From contig NZ_LMQR01000001.1 of assembly GCF_001424645.1 (NCBI RefSeq), positions 1,109,301 to 1,173,300 of the forward strand: a stretch of 64,000 nucleotides of DNA, read 5' to 3'. The position numbers were made by a program, and so were the translations under genes. Under the pieces are notes generated by a model that was not told the DNA's origin, searched no databases, and worked only from the letters and a program-made list of their open reading frames with translations. Source of the stretch: Frigoribacterium sp. Leaf415 (GTDB lineage: Bacteria > Actinomycetota > Actinomycetes > Actinomycetales > Microbacteriaceae). Shown here in pieces: positions 13,049-27,993 of the stretch; position 1 is the first letter of the stretch, and each line of letters starts with the position of its first letter.

Positions 13049-13888
13049 ATGCTCCGCGTCGCAGTGCCCAACAAGGGATCGCTCAGCGAGACCGCCTCCG
13101 CCATGCTCGCCGAGGCCGGCTACACCGGTCGCCGAGACCCCAAGACCCTGCACGTCGAAGACCCGCGCAACGGCGTCGAGTTCTTCTACCTCCGTCCGCG
13201 CGACATCGCGACCTACGTGGGGTCGGGCGCGCTCGACGTGGGCATCACGGGCCGCGACCTGCTGCTCGACTCGCACTCGCCGGCCCACGAGGTCGCGCCC
13301 CTCGACTTCGGTGGCTCGACCTTCCGCTTCGCGGGCCCTCCCGGCCGTTTCGCCGATCTGCGCCAACTGCAGGGCACTCGGGTCGCGACCAGCTACGCCG
13401 GCCTCGTCGGCTCCTTCCTCGAGAGCCACGGGGTCACGGCGACCCTGGTGCCGCTCGACGGCGCCGTCGAGAGCGCGGTGCAGCTGGGCGTCGCCGACGC
13501 CGTCGCCGACGTCGTCTCGACCGGTGCCACCCTGCGTGCGGCGGGGCTCGAGATCTTCGGGCCGGTCATCCTCGAGTCGACCGCCGTCCTCATCTCGTCC
13601 GATGCCGAGGTCGACGGCCTGGCGGTCCTGCACCGTCGCCTGCAGGGCGTGCTCGTGGCCCGGCAGTACGTCCTCATGGACTACGACGTCCCGGTCGCCA
13701 AGCTCGACGCCGCGACCGCCGTCGCCGGCGGCATGGAGTCGCCGACCGTCTCCCCGCTGCACGATCGCGACTGGGCCGCCGTCCGCGTGATGGTCCCGCG
13801 GTCCGACACGAACCAGGTCATGGACGCCCTCTACGACCTCGGTGCCCGGGCCATCCTGGTCAGCCCGATCCACGCCGCGAGGCTGTAG
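13049..13888 (+). CDS. hisG: ATP phosphoribosyltransferase (long form)
   Basis: It is the first, committed step of histidine synthesis: ATP + PRPP to PR-ATP. The N-terminus [20 protein letters not shown] and the PRPP-binding segment around [20 protein letters not shown] are characteristic. At 279 residues it is the long form, with a C-terminal ACT-like domain ([20 protein letters not shown]) that in relatives binds histidine for feedback inhibition. It is preceded by AGAGAACC, a weak ribosome-binding site, and followed after two bases by hisF. Confidence 0.96.
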   Translation: MLRVAVPNKGSLSETASAMLAEAGYTGRRDPKTLHVEDPRNGVEFFYLRPRDIATYVGSGALDVGITGRDLLLDSHSPAHEVAPLDFGGSTFRFAGPPGRFADLRQLQGTRVATSYAGLVGSFLESHGVTATLVPLDGAVESAVQLGVADAVADVVSTGATLRAAGLEIFGPVILESTAVLISSDAEVDGLAVLHRRLQGVLVARQYVLMDYDVPVAKLDAATAVAGGMESPTVSPLHDRDWAAVRVMVPRSDTNQVMDALYDLGARAILVSPIHAARL

Positions 13889-13890
13889 CC

Positions 13891-14697
13891 GTGGCCGCCG
13901 ACGACGTGGTCGCCACCGGCGCGGCCGCCGCGGACGCGTCCCTCGCCGTCCGGGTCATCCCGTGCCTCGACGTGGCCGCGGGCCGCGTGGTGAAGGGCGT
14001 CAACTTCCTCGACCTGCGAGACGCGGGCGACCCGGTCGAGTTGGCCCGCACCTACTACGAGCAGGGTGCCGACGAGATCACCTTCCTGGACGTCACGGCC
14101 ACGGTCGACGAACGGTCGACCACCTACGACGTCGTCCGGGCGACCGCCGAGCAGGTCTTCATCCCGTTGACGGTCGGTGGCGGCGTTCGCACCACCGACG
14201 ACGTCGCACGGCTGCAGGCGGCCGGGGCGGACAAGATCGGCGTGAACAGCGCCGCCATCGCCCGACCCGATCTCATCGGCGAGATCGCCGACCGCTTCGG
14301 GGCACAGGCGGTCGTCCTCTCCCTCGACGTCAAGCGGTCCACCGGCACCCCGTCGGGCTTCGTCGTCACGACCCACGGCGGCCGCACCGAGACGACCCTC
14401 GACGCGCTCACCTGGGCCCGTGAGGCCATCGAACGCGGGGCGGGCGAACTGCTCGTCAACTCGATCGACGCCGACGGCACCAAGCAGGGCTTCGACCTCG
14501 AACTCGTCCGCGCCATGCGCGAGCTCAGCCGGGTGCCGGTCGTCGCGTCCGGAGGCGCGGGTCGACTCGAGCACTTCGCCCCCGCCATCGAGGCGGGTGC
14601 CGACGCCGTGCTCGCGGCCTCGGTCTTCCACAACGGCGAACTCACCGTCGGCCAGGTCAAGGACGAGCTGGCTCGGTCCGGGGCGATCGTCCGCTGA
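13891..14697 (+). CDS. hisF: Imidazole glycerol phosphate synthase, cyclase subunit
   Basis: With HisH it converts PRFAR to IGP and AICAR. The core begins at [20 protein letters not shown] with the catalytic Asp. The half-barrel repeats show [30 protein letters not shown] and [13 protein letters not shown]. The chosen GTG start at 13891 gives an Ala-rich extension of ~20 residues before the conserved core, so a later start is possible. It follows hisG by two bases. Its partner hisH is not in this window. Confidence 0.95.
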   Translation: MAADDVVATGAAAADASLAVRVIPCLDVAAGRVVKGVNFLDLRDAGDPVELARTYYEQGADEITFLDVTATVDERSTTYDVVRATAEQVFIPLTVGGGVRTTDDVARLQAAGADKIGVNSAAIARPDLIGEIADRFGAQAVVLSLDVKRSTGTPSGFVVTTHGGRTETTLDALTWAREAIERGAGELLVNSIDADGTKQGFDLELVRAMRELSRVPVVASGGAGRLEHFAPAIEAGADAVLAASVFHNGELTVGQVKDELARSGAIVR

Positions 14698-14737
14698 GGC
14701 GGGCCGTCACTCCTCAGAGACCGCATTCACCACGCGA

Positions 14738-14767
14738 CACCGCACCGCACCGCACCGCACCGCACCG
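14738..14767 (+). repeat. Pentanucleotide tandem repeat (CACCG)x6 before hisI
   Basis: Six perfect head-to-tail copies of CACCG fill the leader immediately before the ribosome-binding site (GAGGAGC) of hisI. The unit is not a multiple of three and the array is outside coding sequence. See findings. Confidence 0.9.
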
Positions 14768-14778
14768 AGGAGCACACC

Positions 14779-15195
14779 ATGACCGACCAGCTGACGCGTG
14801 AGACGGTCGAGCCCGTCGTCGCCCGTGCCCGGTTCGACGCGTCGGGCCTGCTGCCCGCCATCATCCAGCAGGAGGGCACGAAGGACGTGCTCATGATGGG
14901 CTGGATGGACGCCGAGGCGCTCCGCCGCACGCTCACCGAGGGGCGCGTCACCTTCTGGTCCCGGTCTCGTCAGGAGTACTGGCGGAAGGGCGACACGTCC
15001 GGTCACGCGCAGTTCGTCCGCGCCGCCGCCCTCGACTGCGACGACGACGTGCTGCTCGTCACCGTCGAGCAGATCGGCGCGGCCTGCCACACGGGGTCCC
15101 ACTCCTGTTTCGAGGTCGACCCGCTCGAGCCGGCCACCGCCTCCTCGTCCCTGCCGTCCGGCGACACCGACCCCTCCGGAGGCCTCCGTGGCTGA
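14779..15195 (+). CDS. hisI: Phosphoribosyl-AMP cyclohydrolase
   Basis: It opens the adenine ring of PR-AMP, the third step of histidine synthesis. The sequence has KDVLMMGWMDAEALRRTLTE, RVTFWSRSRQEYWRKGDTSG and the zinc ligands in LDCDDDVLLVTVEQIGAACH and HTGSHSCFE. The 138 residues include a Ser/Pro-rich tail beyond the usual HisI end. ATG with GAGGAGC nine bases upstream makes the start secure. The last eight bases overlap trpE, physically coupling the his and trp parts of the cluster. Confidence 0.96.
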   Translation: MTDQLTRETVEPVVARARFDASGLLPAIIQQEGTKDVLMMGWMDAEALRRTLTEGRVTFWSRSRQEYWRKGDTSGHAQFVRAAALDCDDDVLLVTVEQIGAACHTGSHSCFEVDPLEPATASSSLPSGDTDPSGGLRG

Positions 15196-16720
15196 CGCCC
15201 CGATCCGCACCTCGACCACCCGGGCCCAGTTCGACGAGCGGCTGGCCGGTCATCGGGTCGTCCCGGTCGTGCGCGACATCTTCGCCGACGGCGAGACCCC
15301 GGTCGGGGTGTACCGCAAGCTGGCCGACGGCCGACCCGGCAGCTTCCTGCTCGAGTCGGCGGCCCAGGGCGGCATCTGGTCCCGGTGGTCCTTCGTGGGC
15401 GTCTCGTCCTTCGGGGTGCTCACCACCGACAACGGCGAAGCCCGGTGGATCGACTACGGCATCGACCGCGAGCGGGCCCTGGGCGACGCCACGGGCCGCC
15501 CGCTCGAGGTGCTCTCCGCCCTGCACCACCGGTGGGCCACCCCGCGCATCGACGGGATGCCGCCCCTCACCGGCGGCCTGGTCGGTTTCGTCGGCTGGGA
15601 GGCCGTTCGCGAGCTCGAGCACCTGCCCGACGTGCCGCCGGCCGAGTTCACGGTGCCCTCGCAGGCGCTCAGCTTCGTCTCCGAGCTCGTGGCCCTCGAC
15701 CACCGCACGGGTGCCGTCCTGCTCGTCGCGACCGCGTTGAACGACGGCACCGACGAGCCCGACGTCCTGTGGGCCGACGCGCAGTCGCGACTCGACGACC
15801 TGCAGTCCCGCCTCGCGGCCCCGAGCGAGGCCTTCCTGTCCGACGTCGACCTGACGATCGAGGCCACGCCCACCCGACGCTCGACCGACGACGAGTACGC
15901 GCACGCCATCCAGCGGTCGAAGCAGTTCATCCACGACGGCGACGTCTTCCAGGTCGTCATCTCCCAGCGCTTCGACCACGAGGTCACGGCCCAACCGCTC
16001 GACGTCTACCGGGTGCTGCGGACGCTCAACCCGAGCCCGTACATGTACCTGGTGACGCTCGACGACGTGCAAGGCCGTCCGTACACCATCGTCGGCTCGT
16101 CGCCCGAGGCGCTGGTCAAGGTCGACGGACGGCGGGCCTACACGCATCCCATCGCCGGATCGAAGCCCCGGGGCGCGTCGCCCGACGAGGACCAGCGCTA
16201 CGCCGACGAGCTCGCCTCGGACGAGAAAGAACGCGCCGAGCACCTCATGCTGGTCGACCTGGCCCGCAACGACCTGCTCAAGGTGTGCACGCCCGGCACC
16301 GTCGAGGTCACCGAGTTCATGCAGGTCGAACGGTTCAGCCACATCATGCACCTCGTGTCCAGCGTCGAGGGCGACCTCGCCCCCGGCAAGGACGCCATCG
16401 ACGCGTTCCGGGCCACCTTCCCGGCCGGGACGCTGTCGGGTGCCCCCAAGCCCCGGGCCCTCGAGATCATCGACGAGCTCGAGCCGGCCCAGCGCGGCGT
16501 CTACGGGGGAGTCGTCGGTTACTTCGACTTCGCCGGCTCGGCCGACGTCGCGATCGCGATCCGCACCGTCCTCCTGCAGGACGGCGTGGCCCGCGTCCAG
16601 GCAGGCGCCGGACTCGTCGCCGACAGCGACCCTGTCGCCGAGAACCAGGAGGCGCGCAACAAGGCCGCGGCCCCCTTGCGTGCCGTCGCGGTCGCCAACG
16701 CCATGACACGGCTCCGCTGA
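15188..16720 (+). CDS. trpE: Anthranilate synthase component I
   Basis: It forms anthranilate from chorismate, the first step of the tryptophan branch, using ammonia from TrpG. The 510 residues show the tryptophan feedback site LLES (GSFLLESAAQGGIWSRWSFV) near residue 55 and the chorismate-binding C-terminal half with GTLSGAPKPRALEIIDELEP and QAGAGLVADSDPVAENQEAR. The GTG start lies inside the 3' end of hisI, so there is no room for a leader peptide attenuator. No trpG is fused or adjacent. Confidence 0.97.
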   Translation: MADAPIRTSTTRAQFDERLAGHRVVPVVRDIFADGETPVGVYRKLADGRPGSFLLESAAQGGIWSRWSFVGVSSFGVLTTDNGEARWIDYGIDRERALGDATGRPLEVLSALHHRWATPRIDGMPPLTGGLVGFVGWEAVRELEHLPDVPPAEFTVPSQALSFVSELVALDHRTGAVLLVATALNDGTDEPDVLWADAQSRLDDLQSRLAAPSEAFLSDVDLTIEATPTRRSTDDEYAHAIQRSKQFIHDGDVFQVVISQRFDHEVTAQPLDVYRVLRTLNPSPYMYLVTLDDVQGRPYTIVGSSPEALVKVDGRRAYTHPIAGSKPRGASPDEDQRYADELASDEKERAEHLMLVDLARNDLLKVCTPGTVEVTEFMQVERFSHIMHLVSSVEGDLAPGKDAIDAFRATFPAGTLSGAPKPRALEIIDELEPAQRGVYGGVVGYFDFAGSADVAIAIRTVLLQDGVARVQAGAGLVADSDPVAENQEARNKAAAPLRAVAVANAMTRLR

Positions 16721-17364
16721 TGCCCGCTCGTCGCCTCAAGCTCACGACGATCCTGGCGGGCATCCTGCTCGCTGGGCTCGCCCTGCTGTCCTGGACGCAG
16801 GACTGGTTCCACGTCGTCGTCGCGTCACCCCAGGGTGGAGACCTGCCCCTGGACGTCGCCGGCGACGTCGCCGGTGCGCCGTTGTCCGCCCTCTCGCTGG
16901 CCAGCCTGGCACTCTTCGGGGCACTCACGATCGCCGGTCGGGTGTTCCGCGTCGTCCTGGGGGTGCTGCAGGTGGCGCTGGGAGTCAGCGTCGTCGTCAC
17001 GACGGCGACGGCCCTGGCCGACCCCGTGCGCGCGTCGGGCAGCGCCGTGACGACCGCCACGGGAGTCGACGGCACCGACTCGATCCGGGGCATCGTCTCG
17101 TCGGTCGAGCCGACGGCCTGGCCCTGGCTCGGGCTCGTGGCCGGCGTGCTGGCCGCGCTCCTCGGCGTCGCCACCGTGCTCCTCGCGGGCGCCTGGCCCC
17201 AGGCCACCCGCAAGTACTCCGCGACGCGACTCGTCGCCGCAGATCCCGCGGCCGATCCCGCGGCCGCCTGGGACGCGCTCTCGGGCGGTGACGACCCGAC
17301 CGACACCCCCTCGCGCCTCGACGAGGGCGGGTCGAGCCCCACCGAGCCGGGCCGTACCCGGTAG
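16720..17364 (+). CDS. Trp biosynthesis-associated membrane protein
   Basis: This 214-residue membrane protein overlaps the trpE stop (TGATG). Four hydrophobic helices lie at about 8-26, 53-72, 75-97 and 134-158, with a Trp-rich first loop (SWTQDWFHV) and a polar, Asp/Pro-rich cytoplasmic tail. Position and layout match the actinobacterial Trp-associated membrane protein family found between trpE and trpC. Its function is unknown; a role in tryptophan or precursor transport is only conjecture from context. Confidence 0.85.
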   Translation: MPARRLKLTTILAGILLAGLALLSWTQDWFHVVVASPQGGDLPLDVAGDVAGAPLSALSLASLALFGALTIAGRVFRVVLGVLQVALGVSVVVTTATALADPVRASGSAVTTATGVDGTDSIRGIVSSVEPTAWPWLGLVAGVLAALLGVATVLLAGAWPQATRKYSATRLVAADPAADPAAAWDALSGGDDPTDTPSRLDEGGSSPTEPGRTR

Positions 17365-17367
17365 ACT
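17362..17367 (+). promoter_or_regulatory. -10 element TAGACT built on stop codon of the Trp membrane protein
   Basis: TAGACT contains the TAG stop and would start transcription about 27 nt before the next GTG, leaving room for its AAGGAG ribosome-binding site. It suggests an internal promoter in the trp cluster. Confidence 0.5.
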
Positions 17368-17400
17368 CGGCCCCCGTACCGACCTGATCCAAGGAGCACT

Positions 17401-17724
17401 GTGAGCACGAACACGACGAGCACCCCCTCCGGTGGCGACGCGCCTCTGAAGAACGCCCCGGCGAAGGTCGACCCCGGCTCGAAGGGCCGCGACACCGAGA
17501 CGGCCGACGACCTCGGGCACGGCAACTCGCCCGCGGCCTGGACCGCCGTCGTCATCATGCTGGTCGGCTTCGCCATCGGCACCCTGGCGTTCTTCCTCGA
17601 CGTCCCGTGGATCGTCTGGGCCTCCGCCGGCCTGGTCGTCGTCGGACTCGTCGTGGGTCTCGTGCTCAAGAAGGCCGGTTACGGCGTCGGCGGCCACCGC
17701 TACGTGCCGAAGGCCCACAACTAG
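17401..17724 (+). CDS. HGxxPAAW family membrane protein
   Basis: A 107-residue protein with the defining HGNSPAAW motif at residues 40-47, directly before two transmembrane helices (~47-66 and ~69-89). It ends in a basic, His-containing tail (GYGVGGHRYVPKAHN). Members of this actinobacterial family regularly sit in trp clusters, as here between the Trp membrane protein and trpC, but no biochemical role is established. The GTG start is preceded by AAGGAG. The next gene begins directly after its stop. Confidence 0.85.
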   Translation: MSTNTTSTPSGGDAPLKNAPAKVDPGSKGRDTETADDLGHGNSPAAWTAVVIMLVGFAIGTLAFFLDVPWIVWASAGLVVVGLVVGLVLKKAGYGVGGHRYVPKAHN

Positions 17725-18498
17725 GTGCTCGACGACCTGTACGCGGGTGCCGTGGCCGACGCCGCAGCACGCCGTGAGTCCCTTCCGTTCGCCGCCGTCG
17801 AGGCGGCGGCCCTCTCGCGCGAGCCCGCCCTCGACGCCCGCACCGCCCTCGCCCCGGCCGACCGCGTCAAGGTCATCGCCGAGGTCAAGCGTGCGAGCCC
17901 GTCCCGAGGCCACCTCTCCACCATCGCCGATCCGGCGTCGTTGGCCCTGTCCTACGCGGCCGGGGGAGCGAGCGCGATCAGCGTCCTCACCGAGGGCCGC
18001 AAGTTCAAGGGTTCCCTCGCCGACCTCGAAGCGGTCCGCGCCGCCGTCGACGTCCCCGTCCTCCGCAAGGACTTCATCGCCGACGCTTACCAGGTCTTCG
18101 AGGCCAGGGCGGCCGGTGCCGACCTCGTCCTGCTGATCGTGGCCGGGCTCGAGCAGCCCCGTCTCGTCGAGTTGCACGACCTCGTGCGGCAGCTGGGCAT
18201 GACGGCCCTGATCGAGGCGCACTCGGCCGACGAGGTGTCGCGAGGCCTCGATGCCGGCGCCACCGTCCTCGGTGTCAACGCTCGCGACCTGACGACCTTC
18301 GAACTCGACCGTGACCTGTTCGGTCGCCTGTCCGACTCGATCCCGGCGGGCGTCACCCGCGTCGCCGAGTCGGCCGTCTCGTCTCCCGACGACGTCGCCC
18401 ACTACCGTCGCTCGGGTGCCGACGTCGTGCTCGTGGGCGAAGCCCTCGTGACCCACGGCGACCCCGCCGACGCCATCACCCGCTTCCTGGAGGTCTGA
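17725..18498 (+). CDS. trpC: Indole-3-glycerol phosphate synthase
   Basis: It closes the indole ring: CdRP to indole-3-glycerol phosphate. The 257 residues contain the signature [20 protein letters not shown] with the catalytic Lys, [20 protein letters not shown] with the second catalytic Lys, and [13 protein letters not shown]. It is monofunctional, with no TrpF domain. In actinobacteria the TrpF reaction is normally done by the dual PriA/HisA isomerase, which is not in this window. The GTG start abuts the previous stop without a gap. Confidence 0.96.
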   Translation: MLDDLYAGAVADAAARRESLPFAAVEAAALSREPALDARTALAPADRVKVIAEVKRASPSRGHLSTIADPASLALSYAAGGASAISVLTEGRKFKGSLADLEAVRAAVDVPVLRKDFIADAYQVFEARAAGADLVLLIVAGLEQPRLVELHDLVRQLGMTALIEAHSADEVSRGLDAGATVLGVNARDLTTFELDRDLFGRLSDSIPAGVTRVAESAVSSPDDVAHYRRSGADVVLVGEALVTHGDPADAITRFLEV

Positions 18499-18500
18499 CC

Positions 18501-19709
18501 ATGGCACTACGCGACGAGACGGGCCCGTACTTCGGCTCGTTCGGTGGGCGCTTCGTGCCCGAGTCCCTCGTGGCCGCTCTCGACGAGCTCGACGCGGCCT
18601 ACAAGGCCGCCGCCGTCGACCCCGAGTTCGCCGCCGAGCTGACGGCTCTGCACGCCACCTACACGGGTCGGCCGTCGATCATCACCGAGGTGCCGCGATT
18701 CGCCCAGCACGCGGGCGGCGCACGCGTCATCCTGAAACGTGAAGACCTCAACCACACGGGGTCGCACAAGATCAACAACGTGCTCGGGCAGGCCCTGCTG
18801 GCCCGCAAACTCGGCAAGACCCGTCTGATCGCCGAGACCGGGGCGGGTCAGCACGGCGTCGCCACGGCCACCGCGGCCGCGCTCTTCGGCATGGAGTGCG
18901 TCGTCTACATGGGGCAGGTCGACACCGAGCGCCAGGCGCTCAACGTCGCACGGATGCGCTTGCTCGGGGCCGAGGTCGTCTCGGTCACGACCGGCTCCCG
19001 CACCCTCAAGGACGCCATCAACGACGCCATGCGCGATTGGGTGTCCAGCGTCGACACCACGCACTACGTGCTGGGCACGGTCGCCGGCCCGCACCCCTTC
19101 CCCGCCATGGTGCGCGACTTCCACAAGATCATCGGCGAAGAGGCCCGCCAGCAGGTCCTCGACCTGACCGGTTCGCTGCCCGACGCCGTCACGGCCTGCG
19201 TCGGCGGCGGCTCGAACGCGATGGGCATCTTCCATGCGTTCCTCGACGATCCCTCGGTCCGGCTCTTCGGCTTCGAGGCCGGCGGCGACGGCGTCGAGAC
19301 GGGCCGTCACGCGGCCTCGATCACGCTGGGCCGCATCGGCAACCTGCAGGGCACCAAGTCCTACCTCATGCAGGACGAGGACGGTCAGACCCTCGAGAGC
19401 CACTCCATCTCGGCAGGTCTCGACTACCCGAGCGTCGGCCCGGAGCACGCCTGGCTGTCCGAGTCGGGTCGAGCCGAGTACCAGCCGATCACCGACGACG
19501 AGGCCATGCAGGCTTTCCGTCTGCTCTCGCAGACCGAGGGCATCATGCCGGCCATCGAGTCGGCGCACGCCCTGGCGGGCACGATCAAGCTCGGCCTCGA
19601 GCACCCGGACTGGACGATCCTGGTCTCTCTCAGCGGGCGTGGCGACAAGGACGTCTCGACCGCGAGCCGGTACTTCGGCGTCCTCGACGAGAAGGCGCAG
19701 CAGCTGTGA
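18501..19709 (+). CDS. trpB: Tryptophan synthase beta chain
   Basis: A PLP enzyme that condenses indole with serine to give tryptophan. The 402 residues start [20 protein letters not shown]. The PLP Lys is K90 in [20 protein letters not shown], and the phosphate loop is [35 protein letters not shown] is the catalytic Glu segment. ATG follows two bases after trpC. Its end overlaps trpA as GTGA, as expected for subunits of an alpha2-beta2 complex made in equal amounts. Confidence 0.98.
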   Translation: MALRDETGPYFGSFGGRFVPESLVAALDELDAAYKAAAVDPEFAAELTALHATYTGRPSIITEVPRFAQHAGGARVILKREDLNHTGSHKINNVLGQALLARKLGKTRLIAETGAGQHGVATATAAALFGMECVVYMGQVDTERQALNVARMRLLGAEVVSVTTGSRTLKDAINDAMRDWVSSVDTTHYVLGTVAGPHPFPAMVRDFHKIIGEEARQQVLDLTGSLPDAVTACVGGGSNAMGIFHAFLDDPSVRLFGFEAGGDGVETGRHAASITLGRIGNLQGTKSYLMQDEDGQTLESHSISAGLDYPSVGPEHAWLSESGRAEYQPITDDEAMQAFRLLSQTEGIMPAIESAHALAGTIKLGLEHPDWTILVSLSGRGDKDVSTASRYFGVLDEKAQQL

Positions 19710-20512
19710 CCGCGCAGGGCGCCAGCAAGGTCGGCGACGCGATCCGGGCTCGGCGAGATGCCGGGAGCGGTGCCGTCGTGGGGTACCTGCCCGTCGGGTT
19801 CCCCGACCTCGACACGAGCATCGAGGCCGCGGTGGCGATGGCCGAGAACGGCATCGACGTCATCGAGCTGGGCATCCCGTACTCCGACCCGGTGATGGAC
19901 GGGCCGGTGATCCAGGCCGCGACGCAGCGATCCCTCGCCGAAGGGTTCCGCGTGCGCGACGTCTTCACGGCGATCCGCGAGATCACCTCGCGCGTCGACA
20001 CCCCCGTCATCCCCATGACCTACTGGAACCCGGTCGAGCAGTACGGCGTCCAGCGCTTCGCCGACGACCTCGCGGCCGCGGGCGGTGCCGGGCTCATCAC
20101 CCCCGACCTGATCCCCGACGAAGCCGACGCGTGGATGTCCGCCGCCCTGGCCGCCGATCTCGACCGTGTGTTCCTGGCAGCTCCGTCGTCCAGCGAATCG
20201 CGCCTCCGACAGGCCGTCGCGAGCAGCCGCGGCTTCGTCTACACCGTCTCGACGATGGGCATCACGGGTGCCCGCACCGACGTCGACGCAGCGGCGAGCA
20301 CCCTCGTCGCCCGACTCCGCGAGGTGGGCGTCGAGAACGCCTGTGTCGGCCTCGGCATCTCCACCGCCCAGCAGGTCCGGGAAGTGCTCGAATACGCCGA
20401 CGGTGCCATCATCGGTTCGGCCTTCGTGCGCGCCCTCGCCGACGGCGGGGTCGAACGCCTCGCCGAGGTCTCCGCCGACCTCTCGTCCGGCGCGGCCCCG
20501 TCCGCTTCCTGA
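19706..20512 (+). CDS. trpA: Tryptophan synthase alpha chain
   Basis: It cleaves indole-3-glycerol phosphate to indole and glyceraldehyde-3-phosphate, passing indole to TrpB. Both catalytic acids are present in [20 protein letters not shown] (Glu and Asp). [17 protein letters not shown] and GVGLGIS-like [20 protein letters not shown] form the phosphate site. The 268 residues are standard. The GTG start overlaps the trpB stop by four bases; the open frame upstream is the trpB shadow. Confidence 0.97.
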   Translation: MTAQGASKVGDAIRARRDAGSGAVVGYLPVGFPDLDTSIEAAVAMAENGIDVIELGIPYSDPVMDGPVIQAATQRSLAEGFRVRDVFTAIREITSRVDTPVIPMTYWNPVEQYGVQRFADDLAAAGGAGLITPDLIPDEADAWMSAALAADLDRVFLAAPSSSESRLRQAVASSRGFVYTVSTMGITGARTDVDAAASTLVARLREVGVENACVGLGISTAQQVREVLEYADGAIIGSAFVRALADGGVERLAEVSADLSSGAAPSAS

Positions 20513-20538
20513 CCCCCTCGGGGCCGACGCCCTCGCGC

Positions 20539-20544
20539 TAGAGT
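20539..20544 (+). promoter_or_regulatory. Candidate -10 (TAGAGT) for lgt
   Basis: TAGAGT matches TANNNT, 53 nt before the lgt GTG, in the short gap after trpA. The -35 is not recognisable. Confidence 0.4.
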
Positions 20545-20597
20545 CGTCATCCGTCGGGTGACCGACGCCCCGCACCCCTCCGAAAGGCACCACGCCC

Positions 20598-21599
20598 GTG
20601 TTCGTTCCCCTGAGCATCCCGAGCCCGTCGGCCGCCTGGCAGTACTTCGACGTCACCGCCTGGTTGAACTCGACCTTCGGGGCTTCGCTGCCCGGCTCGC
20701 TGCGCATCCACGCCTACGCCATCTGCATCCTCGTCGGCATCGTCGCGGCGGTCATCATCACGAACCACCGCCTCAACCGGCAGGGCGCCGAGAAGGGCAT
20801 CGTCATCGACGTGGCCATCTGGGCCGTGATCTTCGGCATCGCCGGGGGACGCCTCTTCCACGTCATCACCCACCCGGCGGACTACTTCTCGTCGCCCGAC
20901 CAGTACATCCACGTCCTGTTCGTGTGGGAAGGCGGCCTCGCCATCTACGGAGCTCTTTTGTTGGGTGCCGTGGGCGTCTGGCTCGGCTGCCGCTTCACCG
21001 GTCTGCGGTTCACGGTGTTCGCCGACGCCCTCGCCCCCGGGCTGCTCGTCGCGCAGGCCTTCGGTCGCCTCGGCAACTGGTTCAACCACGAGCTCTTCGG
21101 CATGCCGACCGACCTGCCCTGGGGCCTCGAGATCGAGTCGACGAACGCTGCCTACCCGACCGGCCTGCCCGAGGGCACGCTCTTCCACCCCACGTTCCTG
21201 TACGAGATCGTCTGGATGCTCGCCGGGGTCGCGATCCTGTTGCTCCTCGAGAAGAAGGCCCCGATGCAGTGGGGTCGGTCGCTGGCCTTCTACCTGGTCT
21301 GGTACGGCATCGGCCGCGCCTGGTTCGAGTCGATCCGCACCGATCCCAGCCTCCTGTTCTTCGGCATCCGGACGAACGTGTGGATGAGCTTCTTCGCCGT
21401 CGTCCTCGGCATCGTCCTCTTCGTCGTCGCCGCACGTCGTCACACAGGCACCGTCCCCGGCCCCTACGTGCCCGGTCGCGCACCGAGCGAGCGGGCGTCT
21501 GCTGTAGACTCCGACGACACGTACACGGAGAACGACGAACCCGAGTTGGTCACCGTCGGCGCATCGGACGACAACACCGATCGCTCACCGCGTCCCTAG
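20598..21599 (+). CDS. lgt: Prolipoprotein diacylglyceryl transferase
   Basis: It transfers diacylglycerol to the lipobox Cys of prolipoproteins in the cytoplasmic membrane. The signature [20 protein letters not shown] is present near residue 157, with the catalytic His region [13 protein letters not shown] and the [10 protein letters not shown] segment. About seven hydrophobic helices are visible. The 333 residues include a charged C-terminal tail of ~50 residues beyond the last helix, common in actinobacteria. GTG start with GAAAGG upstream. It follows trpA, as in other Microbacteriaceae-like trp clusters. Confidence 0.95.
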   Translation: MFVPLSIPSPSAAWQYFDVTAWLNSTFGASLPGSLRIHAYAICILVGIVAAVIITNHRLNRQGAEKGIVIDVAIWAVIFGIAGGRLFHVITHPADYFSSPDQYIHVLFVWEGGLAIYGALLLGAVGVWLGCRFTGLRFTVFADALAPGLLVAQAFGRLGNWFNHELFGMPTDLPWGLEIESTNAAYPTGLPEGTLFHPTFLYEIVWMLAGVAILLLLEKKAPMQWGRSLAFYLVWYGIGRAWFESIRTDPSLLFFGIRTNVWMSFFAVVLGIVLFVVAARRHTGTVPGPYVPGRAPSERASAVDSDDTYTENDEPELVTVGASDDNTDRSPRP

Positions 21600-21698
21600 G
21601 TCGTCCACTCCACGACGACCGCGGGCCCGGCGCCCCACCGTCGTGGCGCCCGATCCTCTCCACCCCATCCCGGTGCGAACGATCCGCCCGCGACACGG

Positions 21699-21728
21699 TT
21701 CTGTGCACGCACCCGCGCCTCGTAAGAT
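21699..21728 (+). promoter_or_regulatory. Possible promoter for gltB (TTCTGT-18-TAAGAT)
   Basis: In the 287-base gap between lgt and gltB, TTCTGT and TAAGAT are 18 bases apart, a plausible -35/-10 pair about 160 nt before gltB. The rest of the gap shows no gene or hairpin I can support. Confidence 0.35.
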
Positions 21729-21886
21729 CGAGCGCAGTCGGCCCCTCCTGCCGGCGTGCACGCCCACGGTCGCCACGAGCCGACCTCTCCCGCCGAGTCG
21801 GGGCCGCCACAGACCGCGGCCTCGTGAGGCACCTCGGGCCGACGTCGTCCCGCCCCCTGTCGGATCTCTTCGTGAGGACGGATTCC

Positions 21887-27914
<6,028 letters not shown>

Positions 27915-27935
27915 TCCGGCCTTCCGACGGGAATA

Positions 27936-27966
27936 GGGTGGGAGTCGGGCTGTAGTCGTCCCACCC
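27936..27966 (+). terminator. Hairpin between gltD and pyk
   Basis: GGGTGGGA pairs perfectly with TCCCACCC across a 15-base loop, followed by a C/T-rich run. It probably ends gltBD transcription; the long loop makes it weaker than the others here. Confidence 0.45.
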
Positions 27967-27993
27967 CCTTTCCCCCCCACACGAACGGAACAC

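Noticed and set aside
15000..15187. Trp attenuator or leader peptide before trpE
   Set aside because: trpE starts inside hisI, so there is no intergenic leader, no Trp-codon run and no alternative hairpins.
20558..21886. Upstream extension of the gltB frame through lgt (over 400 codons)
   Set aside because: It overlaps lgt in another frame, is Arg/Pro-rich and has no homology. A ribosome-binding site and the propeptide-Cys29 arrangement fix the start at 21887.
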